A stretch of DNA of 64,000 bases from an uncultured Prevotellaceae bacterium (GTDB taxonomy: Bacteria > Bacteroidota > Bacteroidia > Bacteroidales > Muribaculaceae): the NCBI GenBank assembly GCA_905210415.1, contig CAJLWM010000004.1:5853-69852 (forward strand), written 5' to 3'. Below, one piece after another: positions 43,407 through 51,013 of this stretch. Below the pieces are notes generated by a model, which was not told the DNA's origin, made no database searches, and saw only the letters and a list, made by a program, of their open reading frames with translations. The position numbers were made by a program, and so were the translations under genes. Position 1 is the first letter of the stretch, and each line of letters opens with the position of its first letter.

Positions 43407-44699
43407 TTATTTGCATTGCTCGTTGGCGGCTTTTGCAGCGGCCTTAATAACCTCAAGGGTCGAAAGGTCGCAATCAAACACCGAATACAATCCCTGCTCT
43501 TCTTGTGCAGGATCGCCAGTGTAATCGTCCCACGGTTGCCACCACAGATGTGCAGGGAGCGCGTTTCCGCTCCATGCCCAGAAGTTACATCCGGCAAGCT
43601 TGTCGCCTTGGCAAAGCAGATTAGTGACGAAGGTGTAATATTTGTCGCGAGCGGCGGTTGGGCTGCCCGGCGCAAACGAGAAGTCGTCGCGATGATAGCC
43701 AAACTCCTCAAGCACGAGCGGCTTGGCATATGGCTTGATGGCATCGTAATGGCGCTCAACATATTCCTCGGTGGCCTTGCACGCCTTCTCAACATTGGTG
43801 AACATCTCATCGCGGCCTATCCAGCGCCATGTGGCTGGCCATATGTGTATATTGGCATAATCAATCTCTGGTGCGGCATGCACCTTAGTCCACCATTCGA
43901 GGCTGTATTCAAATCCCATCATGCCCTCGCTACCGGTCGACACCAGATGATTGACGTCGATGCTCTTTATCAATCGGGCTGTGGAAATCAGAAAATCGGC
44001 AAACTGTGGCAACGATTCGCGACTGAAAGCACGCGGCTCGTTGGATATCTGCCACGACATGATGGCTGGCGACTCGCTGTAAGGCTCACCTGTGATGCTG
44101 TTCACTCGGCTCACTATGTTGCGCACATGGCGATGATACATAGCCACAGCCTCTTGGCTAAGCACAAACTGCTTGACATACTCCACATATTGGCGATAAC
44201 CATCAACTCGCGGAATCAGTGCCTTGCCCTTACCAGCCCACTGCAGATAAGCCGAATATCCGCCACTCCACTCCCATGAGTTGGTGAGATAGAGCACCGC
44301 CTTCATGTTGCGGCGGTTCATCTCCACAAGCAGATAGTCGAGGCCCTGTAAAATGGTGTCGTTGTAAACGCCTGGCGAAGTTTGCAGCACAGGCATGACG
44401 TGCGAATTTAGCCCTTCGTCGCCTTCAGCGCCAACAAGGATGCGCACATTGTCCACACCGAGCGAGTGCAAGCGGTCGAGCTCACGGCAAAGCTTCTCGC
44501 GGTTGCCGCCCCTGCCCTCCGAGGCAAGCATGGCAGCATACCACATGTTTGTGCCAACATATTTATAGTTCTTACCATTGAGCTTGAAAGCACCGGCATC
44601 CACACTCACTATGCCCTCGCGAGGAGCATTACCCCACGCCGAGACACTCGAAAAAGCCATGATTATTGCTACTAATATACTTTTAGTTAAGGTTCTCAT
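43407..44699 (-). CDS. Glycoside hydrolase family 5, probable endo-beta-1,4-mannanase
   Basis: 430 residues with signal peptide (MRTLTKSILVAIIMAFSSVS). It is a single TIM-barrel GH5 domain of the subfamily-7 type: FKLNGKNYKYVGTNMWYAAM near the start, SWQISNEPRAF with the acid/base Glu221, HIWPATW, and KPLVLEEFGYHRD with the nucleophile Glu332. GH5_7 enzymes cut beta-mannan and glucomannan; co-location with manA supports mannose release and use. No lipobox or T9SS tail was seen, so it is probably periplasmic. No SusC/D pair accompanies it, so this is not a full polysaccharide utilisation locus. A TAAATTTG box lies on the minus strand at 44749-44756. Confidence 0.88.
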   Translation of the reverse strand: MRTLTKSILVAIIMAFSSVSAWGNAPREGIVSVDAGAFKLNGKNYKYVGTNMWYAAMLASEGRGGNREKLCRELDRLHSLGVDNVRILVGAEGDEGLNSHVMPVLQTSPGVYNDTILQGLDYLLVEMNRRNMKAVLYLTNSWEWSGGYSAYLQWAGKGKALIPRVDGYRQYVEYVKQFVLSQEAVAMYHRHVRNIVSRVNSITGEPYSESPAIMSWQISNEPRAFSRESLPQFADFLISTARLIKSIDVNHLVSTGSEGMMGFEYSLEWWTKVHAAPEIDYANIHIWPATWRWIGRDEMFTNVEKACKATEEYVERHYDAIKPYAKPLVLEEFGYHRDDFSFAPGSPTAARDKYYTFVTNLLCQGDKLAGCNFWAWSGNALPAHLWWQPWDDYTGDPAQEEQGLYSVFDCDLSTLEVIKAAAKAANEQCK

Positions 44700-44793
44700 C
44701 TTTATATGGAAAATTGTTTACCGCGGCGACAACAAGCCACCACCTCTGCAAATTTACACAAAATCTCCAACTTATACCACACCGCCACACCTT

Positions 44794-44869
44794 TTATCCC
44801 AATTCCGCCAACGGCTCCAAGCTGTAGAAAAATTCCACATTTACATTCTAATGTCCGATTTGAGGTTAT
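44794..44869 (+). repeat. MITE-like remnant with internal deletion
   Basis: Left end TCCCAATTCCG is joined directly to the right-hand part of the family (GGCTCCAAGCTGTAGAAAAA, CATTTACATTCTAATG, CCGATTTGAGGTTA). The rest of the 44700-45238 gap is AT-rich and shows no gene. Confidence 0.65.
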
Positions 44870-45147
44870 CAGTCGCGCCAAAGCGCCGCCTCCACCAATT
44901 TTCCACAATCTCACCGCGCTACTTAGTCACTATCATATCGGACAGCTGCATAAAGTAGACGTTTGTCCAAATATCATTGCTCAACGAAAACTGCGACTCT
45001 TCATTCAAAAACAGTGAAATTTTCAATAGTTAATTCAGTAAAACTAAATTATCTGTTGATTTTTTTACTACTTTCCGCTTTCGACACCTCCGGGTGAGGT
45101 TGGGCGAAATGGGTGGGCTACGGTGCGCTTATTGAAGCATTTTTTTG

Positions 45148-45155
45148 TAACTTTG
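45148..45155 (+). promoter_or_regulatory. -7 box upstream of the SBF-type transporter
   Basis: TAACTTTG matches TAnnTTTG and would give a leader of about 80 bases before the ATG at 45239. No -33 TTTG at standard spacing. A MITE-end-like TAAGCCCAATTCCGGCAAC follows at 45163. Confidence 0.4.
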
Positions 45156-45238
45156 CAGCGAGTAAGCCCAATTCCGGCAACAAGAGATATTGAATGTTTT
45201 GGGCCAGCTGCAAAAAACAAGAAAACCATCCATATTAT

Positions 45239-46204
45239 ATGCCGAAAATTATTAATGCTATCATACGATTTGCTAAGGACTGGACTTTACCAATCTCCAT
45301 GCTCTCGGGTGTGGCGGGCTATTTCGCCTGGAAAGCCATCCCCGGCCATGAGGCTTACAGCGCCGAGGTGAATGCCAACATCGCTTGGGTGCAACCAATC
45401 CTCATATTCTGCATGCTCTTAGTGAGTTTTTGCAAAGTGAAAATCAAAGAGTTCACCCTCAAATGGTGGCACCTGTGGCTATGCCTGTTTCAGGTGAGCA
45501 TGTTCTCGCTGCTCGCATTCGTAGCATGCCTCAACATCGACTACAACCTGAAGGTGGTGGTGGAATGCGCTATGCTTTGCTTTATCTGCCCTACTGCCAC
45601 AGCCGCAGCAGTGGTCACAAGCCGACTTGGTGGCAATCAAGCCTCAATAGTGAGCTACACCATTATCATCAACCTCGTCACATCGCTTGCCGTGCCTCTG
45701 GTGCTGCCGCATGTGCACGACATTGGCGGCATGGCGTTTTTGCCAGCGCTGCTCACCATACTCGCGAAGGTGTTTCCTCTGCTCATCTGCCCGCTATTCT
45801 TAGCATGCCTCATCAGGCAATTCCTGCCACGACTCAACGAAAAAATCGTGAGTTATCGCAACCTCGCATTCTATCTGTGGGCAATATCTCTGGCGCTTGC
45901 TATAGCCGTTTCCGCCAAATCGCTGGTTCACAGCACAGTGAACGGATGGTGCCAACTGGGCATGGCCACAGTGTCGCTCTTGGCTTGCCTCGTCCAATTT
46001 GCCTTCGGCAAGTGCATCGGCGCTCGTGAGGGCGAACGAATAAGCGGCGGTCAAGCTTGCGGACAGAAAAACACCGTGTTTGCCATCTGGCTCGGATATA
46101 CATTCCTCGACCCGGTGACAGCCCTTGCCGGCGGCTTCTACAGCATCTGGCACAACGTGATAAACAGCTATCAGCTCTATCGCAAGCAGCACGAGAAGCC
46201 TTAG
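45239..46204 (+). CDS. SBF-like (bile acid:sodium symporter superfamily) transporter
   Basis: 321-residue membrane protein with nine to ten hydrophobic segments. The ATG at 45239 (MPKIINAIIRFAKDWTLPIS) is preferred over the in-frame one at 45194, whose extra residues are polar and lie near the promoter. The central block MLCFICPTATAAAVVTSRLG matches the conserved region of helix 4 in BASS/SBF-type proteins, and the late GQKNTVFAIWLGYTFLDPVT resembles the crossover helix 9. Substrates of bacterial relatives include bile acids, pantoate and other organic anions; none can be chosen here. The GH20 gene begins 59 bp downstream on the same strand and may be co-transcribed. Confidence 0.78.
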   Translation: MPKIINAIIRFAKDWTLPISMLSGVAGYFAWKAIPGHEAYSAEVNANIAWVQPILIFCMLLVSFCKVKIKEFTLKWWHLWLCLFQVSMFSLLAFVACLNIDYNLKVVVECAMLCFICPTATAAAVVTSRLGGNQASIVSYTIIINLVTSLAVPLVLPHVHDIGGMAFLPALLTILAKVFPLLICPLFLACLIRQFLPRLNEKIVSYRNLAFYLWAISLALAIAVSAKSLVHSTVNGWCQLGMATVSLLACLVQFAFGKCIGAREGERISGGQACGQKNTVFAIWLGYTFLDPVTALAGGFYSIWHNVINSYQLYRKQHEKP

Positions 46205-46263
46205 CGCCACTCATTACAACGAATTTGTTAATAAATCAGCTACACATAAACCACACCACCACT

Positions 46264-47934
46264 ATGTCACTTAGAAAACTACTCTTTGCGTTAATTGCTC
46301 TCACTGCAATGTCCTCGCAAGCTCAAAGCAACGAGCAAAAACCTCAGTTTAACATCATTCCCCAACCGGTGGAAATCGCCGTCGTGGGCAGCGACACCGT
46401 CGACATCACCTACGGTACAGCGCTCAAAGTGGGCGACGCATCGGTGCAGCCTTCTGCACAATACCTCACCGACTATGCCATGCGCTACCTTGGCATTCCT
46501 CTCACCGTGGAATCGCCTGCAATCGGCAAAAAGGGCAAAAAACGCGTCTCTGCGCCATCTACAAATCCAAGCATCACACTCATCAACCTCAAAAACGGCA
46601 AGGTGTCGGGCGGCTATCGTATGACCGTGCGCTCGGCCGAAGGCATTCGCATTGAGGGCAACGATGCCGCCGGCGTATTTTATGGCGTGCAGACTCTCAT
46701 CCAGCTGCTACCCACCCGCGCCGGCGTGATACCTCGCATACCCGCATTACACATCACCGACTATCCTCGCTTCGGATTTCGCGGCATGCACCTCGACGTG
46801 GTGCGACACTTTTTCCCAGTGGATTTCGTGAAACGATATATCGACTATCTTGCGCTGCATAAGATGAACTATTTCCATTGGCACCTCACCGACGACCAAG
46901 GTTGGCGAATAGAGATGAAATCACACCCCGAACTCACCCAGATAGGATCATATCGCGAGGGCGAAATTGAGGGCCTTTTCCCTGGCAAATACAAGCCTAT
47001 GCCCTATCAAGGCTACTACACCCAAGAGCAAATACGCGAGGTGGTGGATTACGCAGCCGCTCGCTACGTGACCGTGATTCCCGAAATCGACATCCCCGGC
47101 CACTGCATGGCGGTGCTTGCCGCTTACCCTGAATTTAGCACCACGCCACGCGAGGGCAAGCGCACCGCGCTCACTTGGGGCATCTACAATCGCCAAAACA
47201 ATGTGCTTGCACCAAAGCCCGAGGTGTTTGCGTTTCTCAGCGATGTGTTCTCTGAGTTATGCGACATTTTCCCCGGCCAATACATCCACGTCGGTGGCGA
47301 TGAATGCGCCAAACGCTGGTGGCACGACTGCCAAGAGACTCAGCAGTATATGCGCGACAACAACATCGCCGACGAGAAAGCTCTGCAAAGCCACTTCATT
47401 CACTTTGTGCAAGGCGTGGTGAACAAGAAGGGCAAAACGCTCATCGGTTGGGACGAAATACTCGAGGGAGGCATCTCCACCGACTGCGTGGTGATGAACT
47501 GGCGCCGTCCGTCTCACGGCATCGAATCGCTCAAGAGCCGACACCGCACCGTGATATGCAACAACCGCTGGTCTTACCTCAACCAGCGAGAGAGCCTCAC
47601 ACAGCAAGAACTGGGTTCGTCTGGCCCATTGTCGCTAAAGCGTGTCTACGAATACCAACTCATCCCCGATGGACTCACCGCCGAAGAGGAGAAACTCATC
47701 TGGGGTGCCGAAGGCTGCATCTGGACAGAATACATCGCTACGCCATGGAAAGTGGAATTCTACTTATTTCCACGCCTATCGGCTGTGGCAGAACGAGTGT
47801 GGTCGCCTGCCGAGAAAACCGTGTGGGACGATTTCGCAAAGAAAATACCTACCCAATTTGACCGCTACGATCTCTGGGGCGTGCGCTACAACGACGCATT
47901 CTTCCGCCAGCAAGACATCCCTCACATCAGATGA
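46264..47934 (+). CDS. Beta-N-acetylhexosaminidase, GH20
   Basis: 556 residues from the ATG at 46264, which begins a signal peptide (MSLRKLLFALIALTAMSSQA). A longer in-frame reading from 46057 overlaps the transporter gene and is rejected. Domain order is typical: a GH20b domain (about 25-155), then the GH20 TIM barrel with GFRGMHLDVVRHFFPVDF and HLTDDQGWRIEMKSHPELT. The catalytic pair is Asp346-Glu347 in HVGGDECAKRWW, used in substrate-assisted hydrolysis of terminal GlcNAc or GalNAc. It probably acts in the periplasm on host glycans, chitin fragments or peptidoglycan pieces. It lacks the extra C-terminal carbohydrate-binding modules of some Bacteroides homologs. Confidence 0.92.
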   Translation: MSLRKLLFALIALTAMSSQAQSNEQKPQFNIIPQPVEIAVVGSDTVDITYGTALKVGDASVQPSAQYLTDYAMRYLGIPLTVESPAIGKKGKKRVSAPSTNPSITLINLKNGKVSGGYRMTVRSAEGIRIEGNDAAGVFYGVQTLIQLLPTRAGVIPRIPALHITDYPRFGFRGMHLDVVRHFFPVDFVKRYIDYLALHKMNYFHWHLTDDQGWRIEMKSHPELTQIGSYREGEIEGLFPGKYKPMPYQGYYTQEQIREVVDYAAARYVTVIPEIDIPGHCMAVLAAYPEFSTTPREGKRTALTWGIYNRQNNVLAPKPEVFAFLSDVFSELCDIFPGQYIHVGGDECAKRWWHDCQETQQYMRDNNIADEKALQSHFIHFVQGVVNKKGKTLIGWDEILEGGISTDCVVMNWRRPSHGIESLKSRHRTVICNNRWSYLNQRESLTQQELGSSGPLSLKRVYEYQLIPDGLTAEEEKLIWGAEGCIWTEYIATPWKVEFYLFPRLSAVAERVWSPAEKTVWDDFAKKIPTQFDRYDLWGVRYNDAFFRQQDIPHIR

Positions 47935-47990
47935 TCCCAACTCCGTCATTTGGGCTTGGCAGGATTTAGGAAGCAGATTATATCTGTAAT
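47935..47990 (+). repeat. MITE-like left-end remnant upstream of hipB
   Basis: TCCCAACTCCGTCATTTGGG followed by GGATTTAGGAAGCAGATTAT and TAATGAGC aligns with the left 70 bp of the family with gaps. It starts directly after the GH20 stop codon and marks the left border of the toxin-antitoxin module. Confidence 0.55.
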
Positions 47991-48003
47991 GAGCAAAAAA
48001 TTT

Positions 48004-48062
48004 TATACCCTTTCGGGTGCAATATTGAAAATTTTATATATATTTGCACCCGAAAGGGTATA
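48004..48062 (+). promoter_or_regulatory. hip operon promoter with paired operator sites
   Basis: Two palindromic half-pairs ACCCTTTCGGGT (48007-48018) and ACCCGAAAGGGT (48048-48059), 41 bp apart, lie in inverted array (TATACCCTTTCGGGTGCAA / TTGCACCCGAAAGGGTATA). A -7 box TATATTTG (48039-48046) touches the right site. HipB bound to both sites would cover the promoter. The same arrangement recurs at 49596-49655. Confidence 0.8.
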
Positions 48063-48074
48063 ATCGCATTTATA

Positions 48075-48281
48075 ATGGACTCATCTATAGCATCTTTTGT
48101 TAAGACTCACCGCCGAATATTCAACCTCACACAGGTAGATTTGGCGGAGAAATCGGGTGTGGGCTTGCGCTTTGTTCGCGAACTGGAGCAGGGCAAGCAG
48201 ACACTACGCATCGACAAAATCAATCAAGTGCTTGCTCTCTTCGGACACGAAGTGGGCGCAGTGCCAATCAACAACAAATAG
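48075..48281 (+). CDS. hipB: HipB-like XRE-family antitoxin/repressor
   Basis: 68-residue helix-turn-helix protein: SFVKTHRRIFNLTQVDLAEK, SGVGLRFVRELEQGKQTLR, DKINQVLALFGHEVGAV. This matches the HipB branch of Xre regulators, which end soon after the HTH. It should repress its own operon by binding the ACCC-N4-GGGT sites just upstream and take part in neutralising the kinase. The next gene starts four bases after its stop, showing tight coupling. It lacks the C-terminal tail of Escherichia HipB that ends in Trp. Confidence 0.87.
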   Translation: MDSSIASFVKTHRRIFNLTQVDLAEKSGVGLRFVRELEQGKQTLRIDKINQVLALFGHEVGAVPINNK

Positions 48282-48285
48282 CGTT

Positions 48286-48600
48286 ATGAAAAGTGCAAAA
48301 ATCTATATGTACGACCACTATGCCGGACGCCTCACCGAGGACGAGAATGGCTTTCAGTTTGTCTACGACAGCGACTACCTGTCGGCCGACGGCGCCGAGC
48401 CTATCAGTTTGACGATGCCACTACGCAAAGAGCCATACAACGACAAAGTGCTATTCCCGTTCTTCGACGGACTGGTGCCAGAAGGATGGCTGCTAAACAT
48501 AGCAGAACATAGTTGGAAAATCAACCAACGCGACCGCATGTCGCTACTGCTTGCCTGCTGCAAAGACTGTATTGGCGCAGTGAGCGTTGTGCCAGAATAA
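48286..48600 (+). CDS. HipS-like protein (HipA N-terminal subdomain)
   Basis: 104 residues, starting at the ATG four bases after hipB; an earlier in-frame start at 48157 lies inside hipB and is rejected. It corresponds to the N-terminal subdomain of HipA as a separate protein: YDHYAGRLTEDENGFQFVYD, ISLTMPLRKEPYNDKVLFPF, FDGLVPEGWLLNIAEHSW, and CKDCIGAVSVVPE. In tripartite HipBST systems this small protein (HipS) is the antitoxin that blocks the kinase HipT. The gene order here, hipB-hipS-hipT, is the same. Which component neutralises in this species cannot be read from sequence. Confidence 0.85.
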   Translation: MKSAKIYMYDHYAGRLTEDENGFQFVYDSDYLSADGAEPISLTMPLRKEPYNDKVLFPFFDGLVPEGWLLNIAEHSWKINQRDRMSLLLACCKDCIGAVSVVPE

Positions 48601-48637
48601 TCAATCACGCATCGTTGACTATGAAAACCTCTTGATT

Positions 48638-49576
48638 ATGGAAAAATGCCTCTACTGCTATAAACCCCTAAAAGAAGGTCAGAAGAACTTTCACCCCGCT
48701 TGTGCACGAAAGATGTTCGGCACAAAGGAGGCCCCTTCTCTACCTTACAAACGCAGCGAGATTGCCGACCTCGCCAAACAAGTGGTGCGCGCACAAACCA
48801 CACTCACCGGAGTGCAAGCCAAACTATCACTTGATGTGAACCCTGGCGGCAAAAACGAGCCCGCTCGCTTCACCATCGTGGGATTGTGGGGGCGATATAT
48901 CCTAAAACCCCAAACCGATGCTTATCGTGCTCTTCCCGAACTCGAAGATCTAACTATGCACATGGCCGAGGCTGCGAAAATTGCCGTTGTGCCTCACTCT
49001 CTAATTCGATTTGCCGATGGTGAATTGTGCTACATCACACGGCGCATTGACCGTAACCCCGACGGCTCTAAAATAGCAATGGAAGACATGTGTCAACTCA
49101 CCGAGCGTCTTACCGAATACAAATACAAAGGGTCGTACGAGCAGATTGCCAAGCATATTCAGAAGTATTCTGCCGTGCCTCAGCTCGACCTCGTCAACTT
49201 TTGGGAAGTGGTGCTATTCTCTTGGATTACGGGCAACTCCGACATGCACCTGAAGAACTTTTCTCTCTACAAAACGCCTATAGGCTACACACTCACCCCC
49301 GCCTACGACCTCCTGTCTACCACCATCGTTATGCCTGAAGACAAAGAGGAATTGGCCCTAACTCTCAACGGCAAGAAAGCCCGCATCCGACGTAGCGATT
49401 TCGAAAAATCAATTTTCGCTTCAGGCGTCAACGAGAAAGTGCTCGACAACATTGCAAAAAAATTCCGCAAGGCACTGATTAAATGGCTCGACCTTATTGA
49501 AGCTTCGTTCCTGCCAAACGATTTCAAGCGAGATTACAAACGCCTTATTTTAAAACGAATGTTGATGCTTAGATAA
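48638..49576 (+). CDS. HipT-like serine/threonine kinase toxin with N-terminal zinc-finger-like motif
   Basis: 312 residues from the ATG at 48638; an in-frame ATG-like start at 48587 overlaps hipS and is less likely. The first 25 residues hold CLYCYKPLKEGQKNFHPAC, a Cys2-His-Cys metal-site pattern often seen in Bacteroidetes HipA-type kinases. The kinase core follows: gate-loop region QTTLTGVQAKLSL (Thr-Leu-Thr where HipT has Ser-x-Ser), ATP-site Lys90 in GRYILKP, ITRRIDR, the catalytic ITGNSDMHLKNFSL with Asp202, and metal-binding Asp224 in TPAYDLLS. HipT and HipA toxins phosphorylate aminoacyl-tRNA synthetases (TrpS and GltX, respectively); the target here is unknown. All catalytic residues are present, so it looks active. 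Confidence 0.87.
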   Translation: MEKCLYCYKPLKEGQKNFHPACARKMFGTKEAPSLPYKRSEIADLAKQVVRAQTTLTGVQAKLSLDVNPGGKNEPARFTIVGLWGRYILKPQTDAYRALPELEDLTMHMAEAAKIAVVPHSLIRFADGELCYITRRIDRNPDGSKIAMEDMCQLTERLTEYKYKGSYEQIAKHIQKYSAVPQLDLVNFWEVVLFSWITGNSDMHLKNFSLYKTPIGYTLTPAYDLLSTTIVMPEDKEELALTLNGKKARIRRSDFEKSIFASGVNEKVLDNIAKKFRKALIKWLDLIEASFLPNDFKRDYKRLILKRMLMLR

Positions 49577-49595
49577 GCATTTCAATCACTACAAA

Positions 49596-49655
49596 TACAC
49601 CCTATCGGGTATAATTTAACATATTTCTCCTTTGTTTACACCCGATAGGGTATAA
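49596..49655. promoter_or_regulatory. Second paired operator downstream of the hip operon
   Basis: ACCCTATCGGGT (49599-49610) and ACCCGATAGGGT (49640-49651) are again 41 bp apart and flanked by TATAAT, as in the upstream pair at 48004-48062. No -7 box of TAnnTTTG type lies between them. It is the right-hand boundary of the toxin-antitoxin module. Confidence 0.75.
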
Positions 49656-49678
49656 TCACCCAATCATTTTACCCGTTC

Positions 49679-49998
49679 GCGACTCGGCAAAATTGCAGAA
49701 CCTGCATTTTGCACTCGCTGCTCACTCTGTTGTTTATTCACATCGTTTGCACTATCGTTGGATAAGATTGCTTCGCCGTCCTCAATTGCGACTCGGCAAA
49801 ATTGCAGAACCTGCATTTTGCACTCGCTGCTCATTCGGGTGGCTGCATCTCTGCAATAAAAATGAAAATGACTTTTCATTTTGTATTGCACTCGATTTGC
49901 ACTATCGTTGGATAAGATAGGCTGCATCTCTGCAATAAAAATGAAAATGACTTTTCATTTTGTATTGCACTCGATTTGCACTATCTTTGCAATTAAAC
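49679..49998 (+). repeat. Two sets of tandem-like repeats in the legB promoter region
   Basis: A 46-bp unit (CGACTCGGCAAAATTGCAGA, then ACCTGCATTTTGCACTCGCT) occurs at 49679-49724 and 49788-49833. A 79-bp unit starting GGCTGCATCTCTGCAATAAA occurs at 49841-49919 and again from 49920; each holds a perfect inverted repeat AAAATGAAAA/TTTTCATTTT. GTTTGCACTATCGTTGGATA or a close variant occurs at 49745, 49894 and, altered to ATCTTTG, at 49973. Confidence 0.85.
49959..49989 (+). promoter_or_regulatory. Consensus promoter of the legB-ATP-grasp-neuB operon
   Basis: TTTG (49959-49962), exactly 19 bases, TATCTTTG (49982-49989): a perfect Bacteroidetes housekeeping promoter, 27 bases before the ATG at 50017. 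The upstream 79-bp repeat carries the same layout with one change in the -7 box (TATCGTTG, 49903-49910). Confidence 0.88.
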
Positions 49999-50016
49999 GA
50001 AAACTTTGAAGAGATT

Positions 50017-50994
50017 ATGAAAAATGTGCTCGTGACAGGTGCTGACGGCTTTATCGGATCACACCTTGTGGAATTGTTGCTTAACGAGGGCTACAACGTG
50101 AAAGCCCTTAGTCAATATAACTCATTCAACTACTGGGGCTGGCTCGACAATATGCATCACGACCGCCTGGAAGTGGTGTGTGGCGATGTGCGCGACCCTA
50201 ACTACTGCCGCGAAATAGTGCGCGGATGCGACACTGTGCTGCATCTGGCCGCGCTGATTGCTATCCCTTATAGCTACGTCGCTCCTGATAGTTATGTCGA
50301 CACTAACATCCGTGGCACTCTCAACATCTGCCAGGCTTGCCGCGACCTCGGCGTGGAGCGCTTGGTGGTGACAAGCACCAGCGAGGTGTATGGCACTGCT
50401 CAATATGTGCCTATCGACGAGAAACACCCTCGTCAACCTCAATCGCCTTACTCTGCCACTAAGATTGCCGCCGACGCTATCGCGAAGAGCTTCTTCAACG
50501 CTTTCAACCTGCCTGTGGTGATTGCCCGTCCGTTTAACACCTACGGTCCTCGCCAATCGGCTCGTGCCATCATCCCTACCATCATCACTCAGATTGCCAA
50601 CGGTGAACGTGAGATTAAGATTGGCGACCTCTCGCCTACTCGCGACTTCAACTATGTGAAGGACACTTGCCGCGGATTCTTGGCTTTGGCTAAGGCGCAA
50701 GGTGTGGAGGGTGAAGAAATCAACATCTGCACCAACAGCGAAATCTCAATGATGGACACACTGAAACTTATTGCAAAAATCATGAACGCCGACGTAAACT
50801 GGGTGCGCGACCCTCAACGCATTCGCCCTTCTAAGTCTGAAGTGTTCCGCCTTTGGGGCGACAACACCAAGATTACCACCCTCACCGATTGGCGCCCTAT
50901 CTACAGCATCGAGCACGGCTTGACTGAAACTGTGGAATGGTTTAGCAACAAGGATAATCTCGCAAAATACAAATCTGGCATTTACAACCAATAA
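50017..50994 (+). CDS. legB: NAD-dependent 4,6-dehydratase, LegB-like (extended SDR)
   Basis: 325 residues, extended short-chain dehydrogenase. The NAD loop is VTGADGFIGSH (GxxGxxG at 8-14). The active site has TSTSEVYG (119-126) and YSATK with Tyr145 and Lys149. FNTYGPRQSARAIIPTII and GDLSPTRDFNYVKDTCRG fit UDP-sugar 4,6-dehydratases. Together with the NeuB-like synthase two genes on, it resembles LegB of legionaminic/pseudaminic-type nonulosonate synthesis, acting on UDP-GlcNAc. An in-frame start 57 bases earlier falls inside the promoter and is rejected. UDP-glucose epimerase-like activity cannot be excluded from sequence alone. Confidence 0.82.
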   Translation: MKNVLVTGADGFIGSHLVELLLNEGYNVKALSQYNSFNYWGWLDNMHHDRLEVVCGDVRDPNYCREIVRGCDTVLHLAALIAIPYSYVAPDSYVDTNIRGTLNICQACRDLGVERLVVTSTSEVYGTAQYVPIDEKHPRQPQSPYSATKIAADAIAKSFFNAFNLPVVIARPFNTYGPRQSARAIIPTIITQIANGEREIKIGDLSPTRDFNYVKDTCRGFLALAKAQGVEGEEINICTNSEISMMDTLKLIAKIMNADVNWVRDPQRIRPSKSEVFRLWGDNTKITTLTDWRPIYSIEHGLTETVEWFSNKDNLAKYKSGIYNQ

Positions 50995-51013
50995 AAATCA
51001 TCAGCACACCTAT

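Noticed and set aside
43367-43810. 148-codon extension of manA
   Set aside because: It overlaps the 3' end of the GH5 gene on the same strand in another frame and has Arg/Ser-rich shadow sequence.
46057-46263. 69-codon extension of the GH20 hexosaminidase
   Set aside because: It overlaps the transporter gene and hides the signal peptide that begins at 46264.
49679-49998. CRISPR array
   Set aside because: Repeats are long, few, unequally spaced and overlap a promoter; there are no uniform spacers or cas genes.
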